This document shows, in pieces, positions 27,976 to 36,530 of a stretch of DNA of 64,000 bases. The notes beneath the pieces are model-generated. The model was not told the origin of the DNA and did not search any database. It saw only the letters and a program-made list of their open reading frames with translations. Positions within the stretch are counted from its first letter, which is position 1, and each line of letters opens with the position of its first letter. A program made the position numbers and the translations under genes. The stretch is from Arthrobacter burdickii (GTDB lineage: Bacteria; Actinomycetota; Actinomycetes; Actinomycetales; Micrococcaceae), in assembly GCF_030433645.1 (NCBI RefSeq), contig NZ_JAROCG010000001.1, forward strand, positions 2,480,001 through 2,544,000, given 5' to 3'.

Positions 27976-28310
27976 CTGCTTTCAGCAGGGAAAGTCGCCG
28001 ACCGAACTCACGCCCAGGCCAAAGAGCAGGGCGTGAGTTTGGTCGGCCCTGGCGGGCTGCTGAGCCAGCTGGCGAAAAATGTCCTCGAGGCCGCGCTTGA
28101 GGCAAAGCTGACGGAGCACCTCGTGTACGAGCGCAGGCAGACGCCGAGCGCGGCGAACATGCGCAACGAAACCGGGTGAAGACCGCACTGACCGAAATCG
28201 GTCCTGTCAGCAATCGAGGTGCTCGGGACCAGGACGGGTCGCTCGAGCCGGTGATCGTGTCCCAGCGGAAACGATGCCTGGCGATGTCTCGCAACCAATT
28301 CTTCGGGTAG
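27976..28310 (+). pseudogene. IS256-family transposase remnant
   Basis: From 27994 the frame reads AQAKEQGVSLVGPGGLLSQL and EAALEAKLTEHLVYERR, the N-terminal region of IS256-type transposases. It stops at 28177. After a one-base shift the similarity continues as VKTALTEIGPV and DGSLEPVIVSQRKR up to a stop at 28308. No start codon, no DDE catalytic core and no clear terminal repeats remain, so it is dead. It marks an old insertion at the edge of the decayed block. Confidence 0.88.
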
Positions 28311-28386
28311 GTCCAGGGCTGCAGCTTTGGTGGCTGGAATGGCAGCAGGCCATTCCAGCCAGGTGCGTTGTCCTATCCCGGGACGA

Positions 28387-28581
28387 CTACGTGCCAGAGG
28401 TACGTTGTCTACGGGGTTGATTGCGATTCCGGCGGTCTCCAGCGCGTGTGATGAGGAGTGCACCGAGACCACGTCCGATCAATGCCAGTTTTATTGCTCC
28501 GGGTTCACTTTCTGCACGGATCTGCGCGACCATGAGCACTACCCCGACCGCTATCAGCAGTGTCGGTACCAGTCTTCTCAT
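28387..28581 (-). CDS. Small membrane protein (64 aa)
   Basis: One N-terminal hydrophobic helix (RRLVPTLLIAVGVVLMVAQI), then ESEPGAIKLALIGRGLGALL and a basic tail. The ATG follows GAAAGGTCTGAG. The composition and ribosome site look genuine. It lies downstream of the broken DUF2975/XRE pair and may once have been part of that operon. Function unknown. Confidence 0.65.
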   Translation of the reverse strand: MRRLVPTLLIAVGVVLMVAQIRAESEPGAIKLALIGRGLGALLITRAGDRRNRNQPRRQRTSGT

Positions 28582-28769
28582 CTCAGACCTTTCATATGGT
28601 CGTGAACGGGTTGCCGTATCGGCTCAGTTTCATCGAGATGCAGCGAGATGACGGGTGCTGGCCCCATTCGTCCCCAAATAAGGCCTCAATCTTCGCGGGT
28701 CCGACGTCGGAGCGGGGGAATCGGCGGCAGGCACGTCACTGAGTTGTTTCATGAACGTGCGGAGGTCGA

Positions 28770-29048
28770 TCATGAGTGTCTTTCTGCCCTGGTGCTGGTG
28801 CTGGTGCTCGGGTCAGAGGTGGTTCGCGGGAGGCCTGGTTCGTTGACCTCATCGACCCATTCCAGGTCTCCTGGTTGGCAGTCGAGCACCTTGCACATGG
28901 CTTCCAGAGTGCCGAAACGGACCGCCTAAGCTCGTCCGTTTTTCAGGACGGCGACGTTCGCGGGCGTAAGGCTGATCCGGTCGGCGAACTCGCCGACGCT
29001 CATTTTTCGCCGGGCAAGTTCCACATCGATGCGTACGCCGATCGGCAT
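28770..29048 (-). pseudogene. XRE-family (YozG-like) regulator interrupted by an amber codon
   Basis: Reads MPIGVRIDVELARRKMSVGE and ISLTPANVAVLKNGRA, then TAG (28926-28928), then AVRFGTLEAMCKVLDCQPGD and a tail to 28770, all in one frame. Family members normally have Lys at the stop position (GRAKAVRF), so a single AAG-to-TAG change explains it. The break is just after the recognition helix. The full product would be about 92 residues. Overlaps the DUF2975 remnant stop (TGATG), the usual operon order for these two genes. Confidence 0.9.
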
Positions 29049-29194
29049 CAGATCACCTCGTCAAGCTCGGTGCGGAGCCCGAAGGTCAATAGGGAAGCGG
29101 CTGCGATGGCACCGATCATGATGTGGACCAGACGGAAGGCGTCGGTCGAGAACACTGTTCCCCGCCGCACCATCACAAGAATCCTGATTTTCAT
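29048..29194 (-). pseudogene. DUF2975 membrane protein remnant with internal deletion
   Basis: Reads MVRRGTVFSTDAFRLVHIMI then GAIAAASLLTFGL, the middle of DUF2975, fused directly to RTELDEVI, the typical C-terminal end. The two intervening helices are lost and the N-terminal helices are absent. It is placed immediately before the XRE gene, as in intact DUF2975-XRE operons. Clearly not functional in its normal form. Confidence 0.82.
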
Positions 29195-29409
29195 TGCGTG
29201 CCAGTATCCGGAATGTCAGTGGTGGGTCACCTGAACCTACGGCCCTGATCGCGTCGGTTAGCCCAGAGGGCAAAGCGCGGAGGGCCACGGGTTACGCCAG
29301 GAAGCAAAGGGTGGAGGTAGCAGGCGTCCCGGTTCCCATGAGGATGCCAATGCTGATGTCTCGGGCGTGAGCGCTTGGACTGGCGGGGATGATGCGGGGT
29401 GAGGGTGGC

Positions 29410-29979
29410 TTACTGATTCAGGAGAGCCGCGGTGGTCAGCACTGTGGCGAACTCTTCGTGGAGGTTGGTGGCGGTTATGACTGAAAGCGTTTCGGCAGGA
29501 ACCCGGGTGCCGTTCGGAGTGTTTCGGTCGAAGGTGTGCGTGGCGTCGATGGCGAAGTAGGTGTCGTAGCCCAGGTTGCCGGCCATGCGGGCGGTGGTTT
29601 CGCAGCAATGGTTGGTTGTGATGCCGCAGATGACGACCTGGGTGATGTCCTGGCTTTGCAGCCAGTGGTGCAGGTCCGGGGTTCCGTAGAAGCTTGAGTT
29701 GACGCTTTTGCGTACCAGCAGGTCGGGCTCGCCGGTGAGCATGTCCTTGAAAGCGTGCCCGCGCTGTGAGGGTGAGAGCGGTGAGTCCGGATTCTTGGAT
29801 TCGTGCTGAACGAAGACCACCGGCCAGTTGTGGTTACGCCATTCCCTCAGGAGCGCAGCGATGTTGTCCTCACACGCAGGATTGTCCCGTTCGCCCCAAA
29901 AGGCGGCGTCGTCGAACCCTCGCTGCACGTCGATCACCACAAGGGCGGGCTGACTGAAATGTGGTGGAGGTGTGGCCAT
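29410..29979 (-). CDS. Isochorismatase-family cysteine hydrolase
   Basis: 189 residues. The catalytic Asp is in LVVIDVQRGFDD (~residue 17), Lys in LLVRKSVNSSFYG (~93) and Cys in CGITTNHCCETTARMAGNLG (~129). The family hydrolyses amides, isochorismate or nicotinamide; the substrate is unclear. ATG 29979 is the first Met before the conserved Asp strand. A second isochorismatase-like gene lies at 12677 but the two are only distantly alike. Confidence 0.92.
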   Translation of the reverse strand: MATPPPHFSQPALVVIDVQRGFDDAAFWGERDNPACEDNIAALLREWRNHNWPVVFVQHESKNPDSPLSPSQRGHAFKDMLTGEPDLLVRKSVNSSFYGTPDLHHWLQSQDITQVVICGITTNHCCETTARMAGNLGYDTYFAIDATHTFDRNTPNGTRVPAETLSVITATNLHEEFATVLTTAALLNQ

Positions 29980-30056
29980 AGATGGACGATAACACCCGGG
30001 ATCTGAGGCGCGAGAGATTCCCAGCCTCCCTAATCGTCGAGCAGCGCCTGCTGCTT

Positions 30057-30878
30057 TCAGTGATTGCCGAGCAGGATGCCGATTGCTCCCGCCGTGTTGA
30101 ACGCGCCGTGGAGGAGCGCGCTGCCCAGGTAGTTCTCTGTCTTCTGGAAGTAGTAGCCGATCACCAGGCCGAGTACTGTCGCTACGCCGGCTTGGGCGAT
30201 CGCGGGACCCAGCGGCTGTCCGAGGAGGATGTTGGGTAGGTGCATGATCCCGAAGGCCAGTGCGGCGACGATGAGCGCCCACGGCACAGGACCTCGGTCG
30301 ACCCAACGTCGTTTGAGCGGAAGGTGAACACCGACCCTGATGAGCATCTCCTCGGCGAGGCCCACAACGACCCCTTGGAACACGAGCGTCAGCGCGATCG
30401 AGAGGACGCCCCCACGAACCCATTCAGGGGCAGCGGCGGAAGCGGTGAGCAGTTCGTCGGCGAGGTTCAGCGTTACCAGAACGACGGCTATCACCACGAA
30501 CACGGTCGTACCTTGCCGGTGCCAGCCGAGAAGGGAAGGCTGCTCAGGTCCCAGGAAGGGACGCAGGCGTATCCGACACCAGAGCAGCGGGATGAGAAGC
30601 ATCGGAATGTGCGTGGCGCACGACACGAGGACCCGGAGCGGGGCAACCGGCACCAACCAGATCCCAACAAGAACGCTGACCGTCAGTGCGACGACGTACA
30701 CCGCGAGCACTTCCAAGAGCGACGGGAACGCCCCCAGTTCGATAGCCGAAGGACTCCCCGGCACCTGCGACGGGTTTAGCGGACGGCTGGTGATCCCCGA
30801 ACGGCTTCCTGCCGCCCTGGCCGGATCACCGCGATCACCTTCAACGGTTTGCGGGAACGGCCGATCACGCTCAGCCAT
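30057..30878 (-). CDS. CPBP-family intramembrane metalloprotease
   Basis: About 273 residues with eight hydrophobic segments. The two CPBP/Abi motifs are present: VGLAEEMLIRVGVHLPL (EEXXXR) and AFGIMHLPNILL (FXXXH), with a third conserved HGAFN. Homologues include eukaryotic CAAX prenyl protease Rce1 and bacterial bacteriocin-immunity proteins. ATG 30878 is preferred; a GTG at 30914 adds 12 residues. One of four CPBP proteins in this window, three of them within 3 kb. Confidence 0.85.
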   Translation of the reverse strand: MAERDRPFPQTVEGDRGDPARAAGSRSGITSRPLNPSQVPGSPSAIELGAFPSLLEVLAVYVVALTVSVLVGIWLVPVAPLRVLVSCATHIPMLLIPLLWCRIRLRPFLGPEQPSLLGWHRQGTTVFVVIAVVLVTLNLADELLTASAAAPEWVRGGVLSIALTLVFQGVVVGLAEEMLIRVGVHLPLKRRWVDRGPVPWALIVAALAFGIMHLPNILLGQPLGPAIAQAGVATVLGLVIGYYFQKTENYLGSALLHGAFNTAGAIGILLGNH

Positions 30879-31063
30879 GAAGCACCCCGTCATAGGCTGC
30901 ACTGCGCATTCCACTCATTCCACTGATCCCACAGGCCTCATCAGCACTCCCATGAGCTCCACCAGGTGCTCCGCCCAGTGTTCTGTCAGGTCCACCACCC
31001 GTCGTGTACTCACCCATGATTGCCCCTCCCGCGGCCGACGTCGTTGCATCAGGTCATGTTCTA

Positions 31064-31079
31064 TTCTCACGATTGAGAA
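31064..31079. promoter_or_regulatory. Inverted repeat before a CPBP gene
   Basis: TTCTCA, CGAT, TGAGAA. A partly similar sequence (TTCTCATTTGTAAGAA) occurs about 45 bp downstream. Candidate operator for the gene at 31177. Confidence 0.5.
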
Positions 31080-31176
31080 AGTACCAGCAAGTGTATGGCG
31101 CGCCGGCCCGCTCAGGTGTATGTTCTCATTTGTAAGAAAGGTCATGTCCCTGCTTCCAGAAAGAGAACAACGACCG

Positions 31177-31995
31177 ATGTTCCGCTCCGACCGCAAAGCC
31201 CTTGTGGCGTTCTTCGTCCTTACCTACGTCCTGTCATGGACCATTTGGGCCACGGCCCTGGCCTTCCAGAACGGTCTCCTCGACTGGAGACTGCCGGGGG
31301 ACCCCCTGTCATACCTGGCGGTCACTGTTGCGGCTCTGACGATCACTGCACTGTCAGCAGGGTCGAAGGGTGTGAAGGATCTTTTCCGGCGGATGATCCT
31401 GTGGCGGGTGCACGTCAAGTGGTACCTCGCCGCGCTGCTGATCCCCGGCATCCCCGCCGTGGTCGCGATGGTGACCTACGCCGCGCTCGGTGGCAGCCAC
31501 GACGTCGGGGCGTTGGTGCCGGCGTCCGCGATCGTGCCGCTGCTGCTCACCCAGACGCTGCTGCATCTGCTCACGGAGGAGCTCGGCTGGCGTGGTTTCG
31601 CCCTGCCACGGTTGCGCGCCCGGTTCGGATCGTTGGTCGCGGGGGTGGTGTTGGGGCTGCTCTGGGGGGCATGGCATATTCCAATGTTCTTCGTGGCGGG
31701 TACCAGGCAGACGTATCCGTTCCTGGGCTTCGTGGTCCTGATCGTCTCGATCAGCGTGATCATGACGTGGATCTTCGACCGGACTCGGGGCAGCATCCTG
31801 ATCGCGGCCCTGTTCCACGCCGCGATGAATACCTGGTGGGCTGCCACGAACCTGCTGTGGGGCGCTACCTCACTGTTCTGGATCTTCGTCGTCGCGACCG
31901 CCGCGACGGCCGTAGTCGTCGCGCTGGTGCAGCGCCGCGGCCAGGAAGCGACACTGCTGCCGCAGGCAGCAACGTCAGCCGCCAGCGCCTACTGA
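31177..31995 (+). CDS. CPBP-family intramembrane metalloprotease
   Basis: 272 residues with about eight helices. Catalytic motifs are HLLTEELGWRGFALPRL (EEXXWR) near residue 135, LGLLWGAWHIPMFF (FXXXH-type) near 165, and ALFHAAMNTWW near 215. The Trp before Arg matches the common prokaryotic form. ATG 31177 is chosen with AGAAAGAGAAC upstream; ATG 31144 is an alternative. Followed by a second CPBP gene on the same strand. Confidence 0.9.
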   Translation: MFRSDRKALVAFFVLTYVLSWTIWATALAFQNGLLDWRLPGDPLSYLAVTVAALTITALSAGSKGVKDLFRRMILWRVHVKWYLAALLIPGIPAVVAMVTYAALGGSHDVGALVPASAIVPLLLTQTLLHLLTEELGWRGFALPRLRARFGSLVAGVVLGLLWGAWHIPMFFVAGTRQTYPFLGFVVLIVSISVIMTWIFDRTRGSILIAALFHAAMNTWWAATNLLWGATSLFWIFVVATAATAVVVALVQRRGQEATLLPQAATSAASAY

Positions 31996-32151
31996 GAACC
32001 ACAGCACGATCTCGCCCACAGCACTGCCTTGCCCACTGCGCCGCCTCGCCCGCAGCACTGACCAACCGTCAGCGACGTGCCTGTGTCTGTGCTTCTGGAG
32101 AGAATCCCTGGCCCGTATGAATCCGCTGTTGATCGAAAGGAAGATCGCCAC

Positions 32152-33081
32152 ATGTCGCGGAAGTTGAGATTGTTCCTCGTTATCTCGTTGGGGTGGGCGG
32201 CGCTGGTAGGCGCAGGCCTCTTCGTCACCGGCACGCCACTGGATTCCCTTCCGGGGGTGATCGTCATGGCCGTGCTGTATATGCCCTCTCCCTTCGTTGC
32301 CGCGCTGATCGCCGAGCGGGGCATCCGACGGGACCGCTTCAGCTTTCCCCAGGGCGGCATCAGGGGAGTAGTCACCTTCCTGCTCGCACCGGTGGCTGCG
32401 ATTTTCGCCTTCGTGCTCCTCTACCTGGTTGCTGTTCTCATCGGAGGTGAACTTCTGGGCGTTCCGCTGTTCGGCGGTCTCGCCACCACCCAAGCGGAAC
32501 TCGTGAAGGGGGCCGCCGGACTGCTCGGGGAAGCCGCGGTGGAGGCTGCCGGCCCGCCACCCCCGGCCATTGTGCTGCTGCTGGCAGGGATGTGGGGTGC
32601 CATCGTCGCCGGCTGGACGATCAACGGCCTATTCGCCATGGGGGAGGAGTACGGCTGGCGCGGCCTGATGTGGGACGAGGTCAAGGCGTTGGGCCCGGTT
32701 CGGGCGAACCTACTGATCGGTGTTGCCTGGGGGCTGTGGCACGCACCGGTGATCCTGCAGGGCTACAACTACCCCGGCTACCCCGTGGCGGGCATCGTCG
32801 CCATGGTGGCGTTCTGCACCGGCATGTCCTTCGTCCTCACCGCGATCCGGGAGCGCACCGGCAGCCTACTGCCGGTCGCCGCAGCCCACGGCATGTTCAA
32901 CGCATTGGCAGTTATCCTGCTGCTCCTCGCCCCGGGCACCACGTCGGTGATCACCGGCCCGCTGGGCCTTCTTGGGGCTGCCCTGCTCGGGGCCATCGGC
33001 GCGTTCATGTGGTTCCGTGCACACGGCCCCGTGACCCGGCATGAAACAGCCGAGGCGGGTCAGGCTCGGCTTCCCCGATAA
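32152..33081 (+). CDS. CPBP-family intramembrane metalloprotease
   Basis: 309 residues with eight to nine helices. Motifs: MGEEYGWRGLMWDEV (EEXXWR) near residue 165, VAWGLWHAPVILQGYNYPGY near 190, and AAHGMFNAL near 243. The YNYPGYP segment after the second His is typical of the larger CPBP subgroup. The ATG follows GAAAGGAAGATCGCC. Next to another CPBP gene and upstream of an ArsR-like regulator, so the three may form a unit. Confidence 0.9.
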   Translation: MSRKLRLFLVISLGWAALVGAGLFVTGTPLDSLPGVIVMAVLYMPSPFVAALIAERGIRRDRFSFPQGGIRGVVTFLLAPVAAIFAFVLLYLVAVLIGGELLGVPLFGGLATTQAELVKGAAGLLGEAAVEAAGPPPPAIVLLLAGMWGAIVAGWTINGLFAMGEEYGWRGLMWDEVKALGPVRANLLIGVAWGLWHAPVILQGYNYPGYPVAGIVAMVAFCTGMSFVLTAIRERTGSLLPVAAAHGMFNALAVILLLLAPGTTSVITGPLGLLGAALLGAIGAFMWFRAHGPVTRHETAEAGQARLPR

Positions 33082-33168
33082 ACCCGGCTCCAGCCCCAGA
33101 GTGTGCCTTGTGTTGGTATGACATCACGTGCCTGCGGGGACAGATACGAAGCCTGCTGGTTTTGTGAT

Positions 33169-33180
33169 TATTCATGAATA
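33169..33180. promoter_or_regulatory. 12-bp palindrome before the ArsR-like gene
   Basis: TATTCATGAATA, 17 bp upstream of the ATG at 33197, in an AT-rich island. Candidate autoregulatory site, or part of the promoter. Confidence 0.45.
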
Positions 33181-33196
33181 TGCGAATGATGGGGAT

Positions 33197-33736
33197 ATGA
33201 CTCGTTCCAAGAGCACGGCGGATATTGTTCTTCACCCGGTGCGGCTGCGCATCATCCAGGGCCTGCTCGGCGGTCGGCAACTCACCACGGCGCAGCTCGC
33301 TGAGGGCCTGCCGGAGGTGACAACCGCGTCGCTCTACCGACACATCGCCACCCTGGCAGGAGCCGGGATCCTTGAGGTGGTAGGGGAGCGCCCGATCCGT
33401 GGAGCGGTCGAGCGGACGTACGCCCTCCGCCTCGAGGCCAGTGAGCTTTCGGCCGAGGAGCTCGCGTCAATGACCCCGGAGCAGCACAAACAGGCTTTCA
33501 CGTCCTTCGTAGCCGGCCTCATGGGAAGCTTCGACCGTTACGTCGACGAAGCGGAAGAGGTCGACCTCGTGCGGGACGGCGTGGGCTACCGGCAGACCGC
33601 CCTCTGGCTTTCGGATCAGGAATTGGCCGACCTCCTCGCGACGACTCGCGAAGCACTCTTACGCGCCGCGGGTAACGCTCCGGCAGAAGGTCGACGGCGA
33701 CGACTGATCGCTACGATCGTCATGCCCTCGTCCTGA
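33197..33736 (+). CDS. ArsR-like winged-helix regulator
   Basis: 179 residues. The N-terminal winged HTH (ADIVLHPVRLRIIQGLLGG, then LTTAQLAEGLPEVTTASLYRH) is followed by a wing (ERPIRGAVERTYALR) and a helical C-terminal domain of unknown ligand. No metal-binding Cys pair is visible. ATG 33197 is chosen with GATGGGG upstream; the GTG at 33128 is less likely. Lies between CPBP genes and an alpha/beta hydrolase. Confidence 0.9.
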   Translation: MTRSKSTADIVLHPVRLRIIQGLLGGRQLTTAQLAEGLPEVTTASLYRHIATLAGAGILEVVGERPIRGAVERTYALRLEASELSAEELASMTPEQHKQAFTSFVAGLMGSFDRYVDEAEEVDLVRDGVGYRQTALWLSDQELADLLATTREALLRAAGNAPAEGRRRRLIATIVMPSS

Positions 33737-33831
33737 CCCAGCTACCCTTATCACTATTGACAATGGTCGCAGTTCTAATATCTTTGAGGTAGCCGGAGCG
33801 GCCCGGACGGCTTCGATGAGGAGGATCAACG

Positions 33832-35112
33832 GTGGCACAACTGACGGTCAGCGGGGGAAGGCTGGGGCTACGGTTCGAGTCGGTGGAGAAGGCGCTCGGT
33901 CTGGTGCAGGATCTCAGTGTGCCGGTCTCCGCGGTTGTATCCGTTGCCGTCACCGATGCCCCCTTTTCGGTGGCCAAGGGTCTTCGGGCCCCGGGGTTCG
34001 CCCTGCCGGGCCGGACCCGCATCGGCACCTGGCGCTCCGCCGGACAACGCACCCTCGTTGCGGCGAAGAAGAATCAGCCGGCGGTCGTGATAGCCCTTCG
34101 TGGTGGGAAGTACTCGACCCTTGTCATCGGTACCGGTGCTGCAGCTGAATTGGCCGAGGAGATCCTGGCCGCGGCTCCCGACGCTGTCCTTGCCGAGACC
34201 GACGTTTGCGTTCGCTCCGGTGATGTGGTGTTGTCGGGGACACACGTGCGGCCGGCCACCACGGAACCCGTTGCTCAGGTGCTGTTGCTGCCCGGTTCCG
34301 GCGAGGTCGACCGGAACGCGGACCACCGCAGGATCCCACTGGGGGTCAGCCGTGATCTGGCACACGCATTCGCGGCCAGGGGGATCGCTTCCCTGCGGTA
34401 CGACAAGAGGGGAGTGGGACGTTCCACCGGTTCCTACCTGCACGCCGGGATCTCGGACAACACAGCAGACGCCGCGGCGATGCTGGCATGGTTGCAGAAG
34501 GCAGCGCATGCTACGGATTTACCGGTGTTCCTTGTCGGTCACAGTGAAGGAGCGATGATCGCGGAGCTTCTCGCCGCCGACCAGAGCCAGCTTGCGGGTG
34601 TTGTCCTCCTTGCGGCGCCCGGTACGACCGGAGAGAAGACGATGTCCTGGCAGACGAGACAGCTTGCCCAGGCGCTGCCCCCGTTCGTCGGAGCTGTCAT
34701 CAAACTGCCGCGCATCGACATCACCAAGCAGCAGCGGAAGTCGGTTGCGAAGCTGCGGACCAGCAGCACCGATACCCTCCGGATGCAGGGAAGGACCATC
34801 AACGCCAGGTGGCAGCGCGAACTGCTCGATTTCGATCCTGCGACGGTGCTGCCGCATATCACCGCCCCGGTGCTGGCCATTACCGGCGGCAAGGACCTTC
34901 AGGTGAATCCCGATGACCTCGAGATCATCCGCGAGCAGGTTCCCGGGCCCGTCGAGGTCCGGCGACCGGCGAACCTCACGCACCTTCTGCGGTCGGACCC
35001 GAAACCCGCCAGCTTCGCCAGCTACAAGAAACTCGTGCGCAAACCCACCGACGCGGACACCATCGACGCCGTCACCGACTGGATCGCAGCGCACGCAAGC
35101 ACCCGGGTCTGA
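33832..35112 (+). CDS. Alpha/beta hydrolase with an N-terminal extra domain
   Basis: 426 residues. Residues ~1-110 form a beta-rich domain (QLTVSGGRLGLRFESVEK ... RIGTWRSAGQRTLVAAKK) that also occurs alone in actinobacteria; the C-terminal 300 residues are a serine hydrolase. Catalytic Ser is in VGHSEGAMIA (~residue 236), Asp in ITGGKDLQVNPDD (~365) and His in NLTHLLRS (~390). Oxyanion region GSGEVDRNADH. The two-domain fusion is uncommon. GTG start at 33832; ATTGACAATGG upstream may be part of the promoter. Confidence 0.85.
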   Translation: MAQLTVSGGRLGLRFESVEKALGLVQDLSVPVSAVVSVAVTDAPFSVAKGLRAPGFALPGRTRIGTWRSAGQRTLVAAKKNQPAVVIALRGGKYSTLVIGTGAAAELAEEILAAAPDAVLAETDVCVRSGDVVLSGTHVRPATTEPVAQVLLLPGSGEVDRNADHRRIPLGVSRDLAHAFAARGIASLRYDKRGVGRSTGSYLHAGISDNTADAAAMLAWLQKAAHATDLPVFLVGHSEGAMIAELLAADQSQLAGVVLLAAPGTTGEKTMSWQTRQLAQALPPFVGAVIKLPRIDITKQQRKSVAKLRTSSTDTLRMQGRTINARWQRELLDFDPATVLPHITAPVLAITGGKDLQVNPDDLEIIREQVPGPVEVRRPANLTHLLRSDPKPASFASYKKLVRKPTDADTIDAVTDWIAAHASTRV

Positions 35113-35124
35113 TACCCGAACCGC

Positions 35125-35162
35125 CCCGCCAGCCCTGAATCCTGCTCAACGGAGATGGCGGG
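35125..35162 (+). terminator. Weak hairpin after the hydrolase gene
   Basis: Arms CCCGCCA and TGGCGGG with a 24-nt loop, 13 bp after the stop. No T-run follows. Confidence 0.35.
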
Positions 35163-35350
35163 CCTCACAGCGAACCAAGGGAAAGGTCAGAGGAAAGAAG
35201 GTCGTCTACCCCGGCGGGCATGAAGGATAGCCCGGCTACGAAGGTCACCATCACGAAAGCGGGGACTCACCGCTCAGTCGACGGGCCAAATAAACAACGC
35301 GGTGCCTGGCGCTACATAGCGCTGGCAGTGCACCCTGAAGGATCCGGGGC

Positions 35351-35833
35351 CTAGTCGGGTAGGTAGGGCTTATAGGGGTCGAGGGTGCCGTCGACGACGG
35401 GTACGAGGAGCTCAACCTCTCCCAGGTCGGTCGTCGCGGTGAGAGTTGTTCGTGCTCCAGGTGCGTCCCCGGCGGTCCCTAGCCGGGTGTCGACTGTGTC
35501 CAGGGGCAGGCTGCCTTGGGCTGGGATGGTCAGTGTCGTCTCTTCATCGGTATCGCTGATAGTCACGTTCACTGGTTGGTCGCCATCGTTCTCGAAGGTC
35601 CCGAGGAGTCGTGCTGGTTCGCCCTCATCGGTAGCCACGAGTAGGACGCTGCGCAGGTCAATGCTGCCGACGCTCTTGTCGTCACCGACGGCCGTTGAAT
35701 TCCAGTTGTCTTCGCCGCCCGTGGCGCAGCCGGTGACCATCATCGCTCCTGCAAGCAGGAGCATCCCAGGGCGCAGCAACCGGCCTCTGGGACGGGTTGC
35801 CGTTCCACTGGTGTCACTGGTGTTTTCGATCAA
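35351..35833 (-). CDS. Putative lipoprotein
   Basis: 160 residues with a lipoprotein signal: a basic start, LLLAGAMMVTGC (lipobox VTGC, Cys ~residue 36), then a beta-rich domain in which LLGTFENDGDQPVNVTISD suggests an immunoglobulin-like fold. The ending DGTLDPYKPYLP is distinctive of a conserved actinobacterial lipoprotein of unknown role. The start is TTG 35833, set by GGAGG six bases upstream; no ATG or GTG fits. Confidence 0.78.
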   Translation of the reverse strand: MIENTSDTSGTATRPRGRLLRPGMLLLAGAMMVTGCATGGEDNWNSTAVGDDKSVGSIDLRSVLLVATDEGEPARLLGTFENDGDQPVNVTISDTDEETTLTIPAQGSLPLDTVDTRLGTAGDAPGARTTLTATTDLGEVELLVPVVDGTLDPYKPYLPD

Positions 35834-36077
35834 GGGGGGCCTCCAATGTCGTCGTCTTTTGTTTCCTTCTTCGACCGTAGGCACGCCGGTAGTACAAGCG
35901 GAAGCGCTGTTGCGCGACTGCAACCCCATTCCCAGAGGCTGTGCAGGGTTCGTAGGGCAACTGTGCAGGTAAGCGCGAACAGGCTGTGAACCATGAATCG
36001 TTGTGCCACCACATGTCAGGCAGATATGGAAGGAGCGTCGGGCGCGTTCACGTTTCTTACTGCGGCGCCTAACGTGG

Positions 36078-36530
36078 TCAACGGTCGGCACGGACCTGTG
36101 TTTTCCTCCGTTGGACTTCGGTGATGATTTGGTGGATGGCGTCGACGACCAGGTCTGGGTGTCGTAGGTGGATGTTGTGGAATCGGTCGCCTGTGCGCGG
36201 TGGATATGCCCGGTCGAGGTGTGGGCGAGTTCGGTCTGCCATGCGTCCCACTTGGCTCCGTAGGCAGAGCTGGAGACGACTGCCAGCGGGAGGTTGCCGA
36301 GCGGTGGGCTGGTAGGGGTCGAGGGGGTTGCCAGTTCTTCCGCAGCATGGGCAGGTGGGAACGCTTGCGAGTTCGGCGGCAGCGCCGTTCAGGAAACTGC
36401 GTGTCACGCTCGATCGCCATGTCCGGGTCTGTTCTGCTGTCAGCCGGGCCTCCAGATGCCGTTGTTCCGGGTAGGCGGGCATGCGCTGCATGGAGAGTAT
36501 GAGTTGGGTCAGGCCGACAGGACCGCACGC
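36078..36530 (-). pseudogene. Alpha/beta-hydrolase C-terminal remnant (two frameshifts)
   Basis: Three reading frames must be joined to recover the protein: GLTQLILSMQRMPAYPEQRH and SFLNGAAAELASVP in one frame, EELATPSTPTSPPLG then NLPLAVVSSSAYGAKWDAWQ in a second, then GDRFHNIHLRHPDLVVDAIH (the catalytic His region) back in the first. The N-terminal half with the nucleophile Ser is absent. It is fused head-on to the GAF remnant upstream. Confidence 0.75.

Noticed and set aside
30340-31176. Long plus-strand extension upstream of the CPBP gene at 31177
   Set aside because: It overlaps another CPBP gene on the opposite strand and the dyad at 31064; the protein there is Arg/Thr-rich and non-conserved. 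The start at 31177 has a ribosome site.
33757-33790. Promoter with TTGACA before the hydrolase gene at 33832
   Set aside because: A TTGACA box is present, but no -10 element lies at the proper 16-18 bp spacing; mentioned only in the gene entry.
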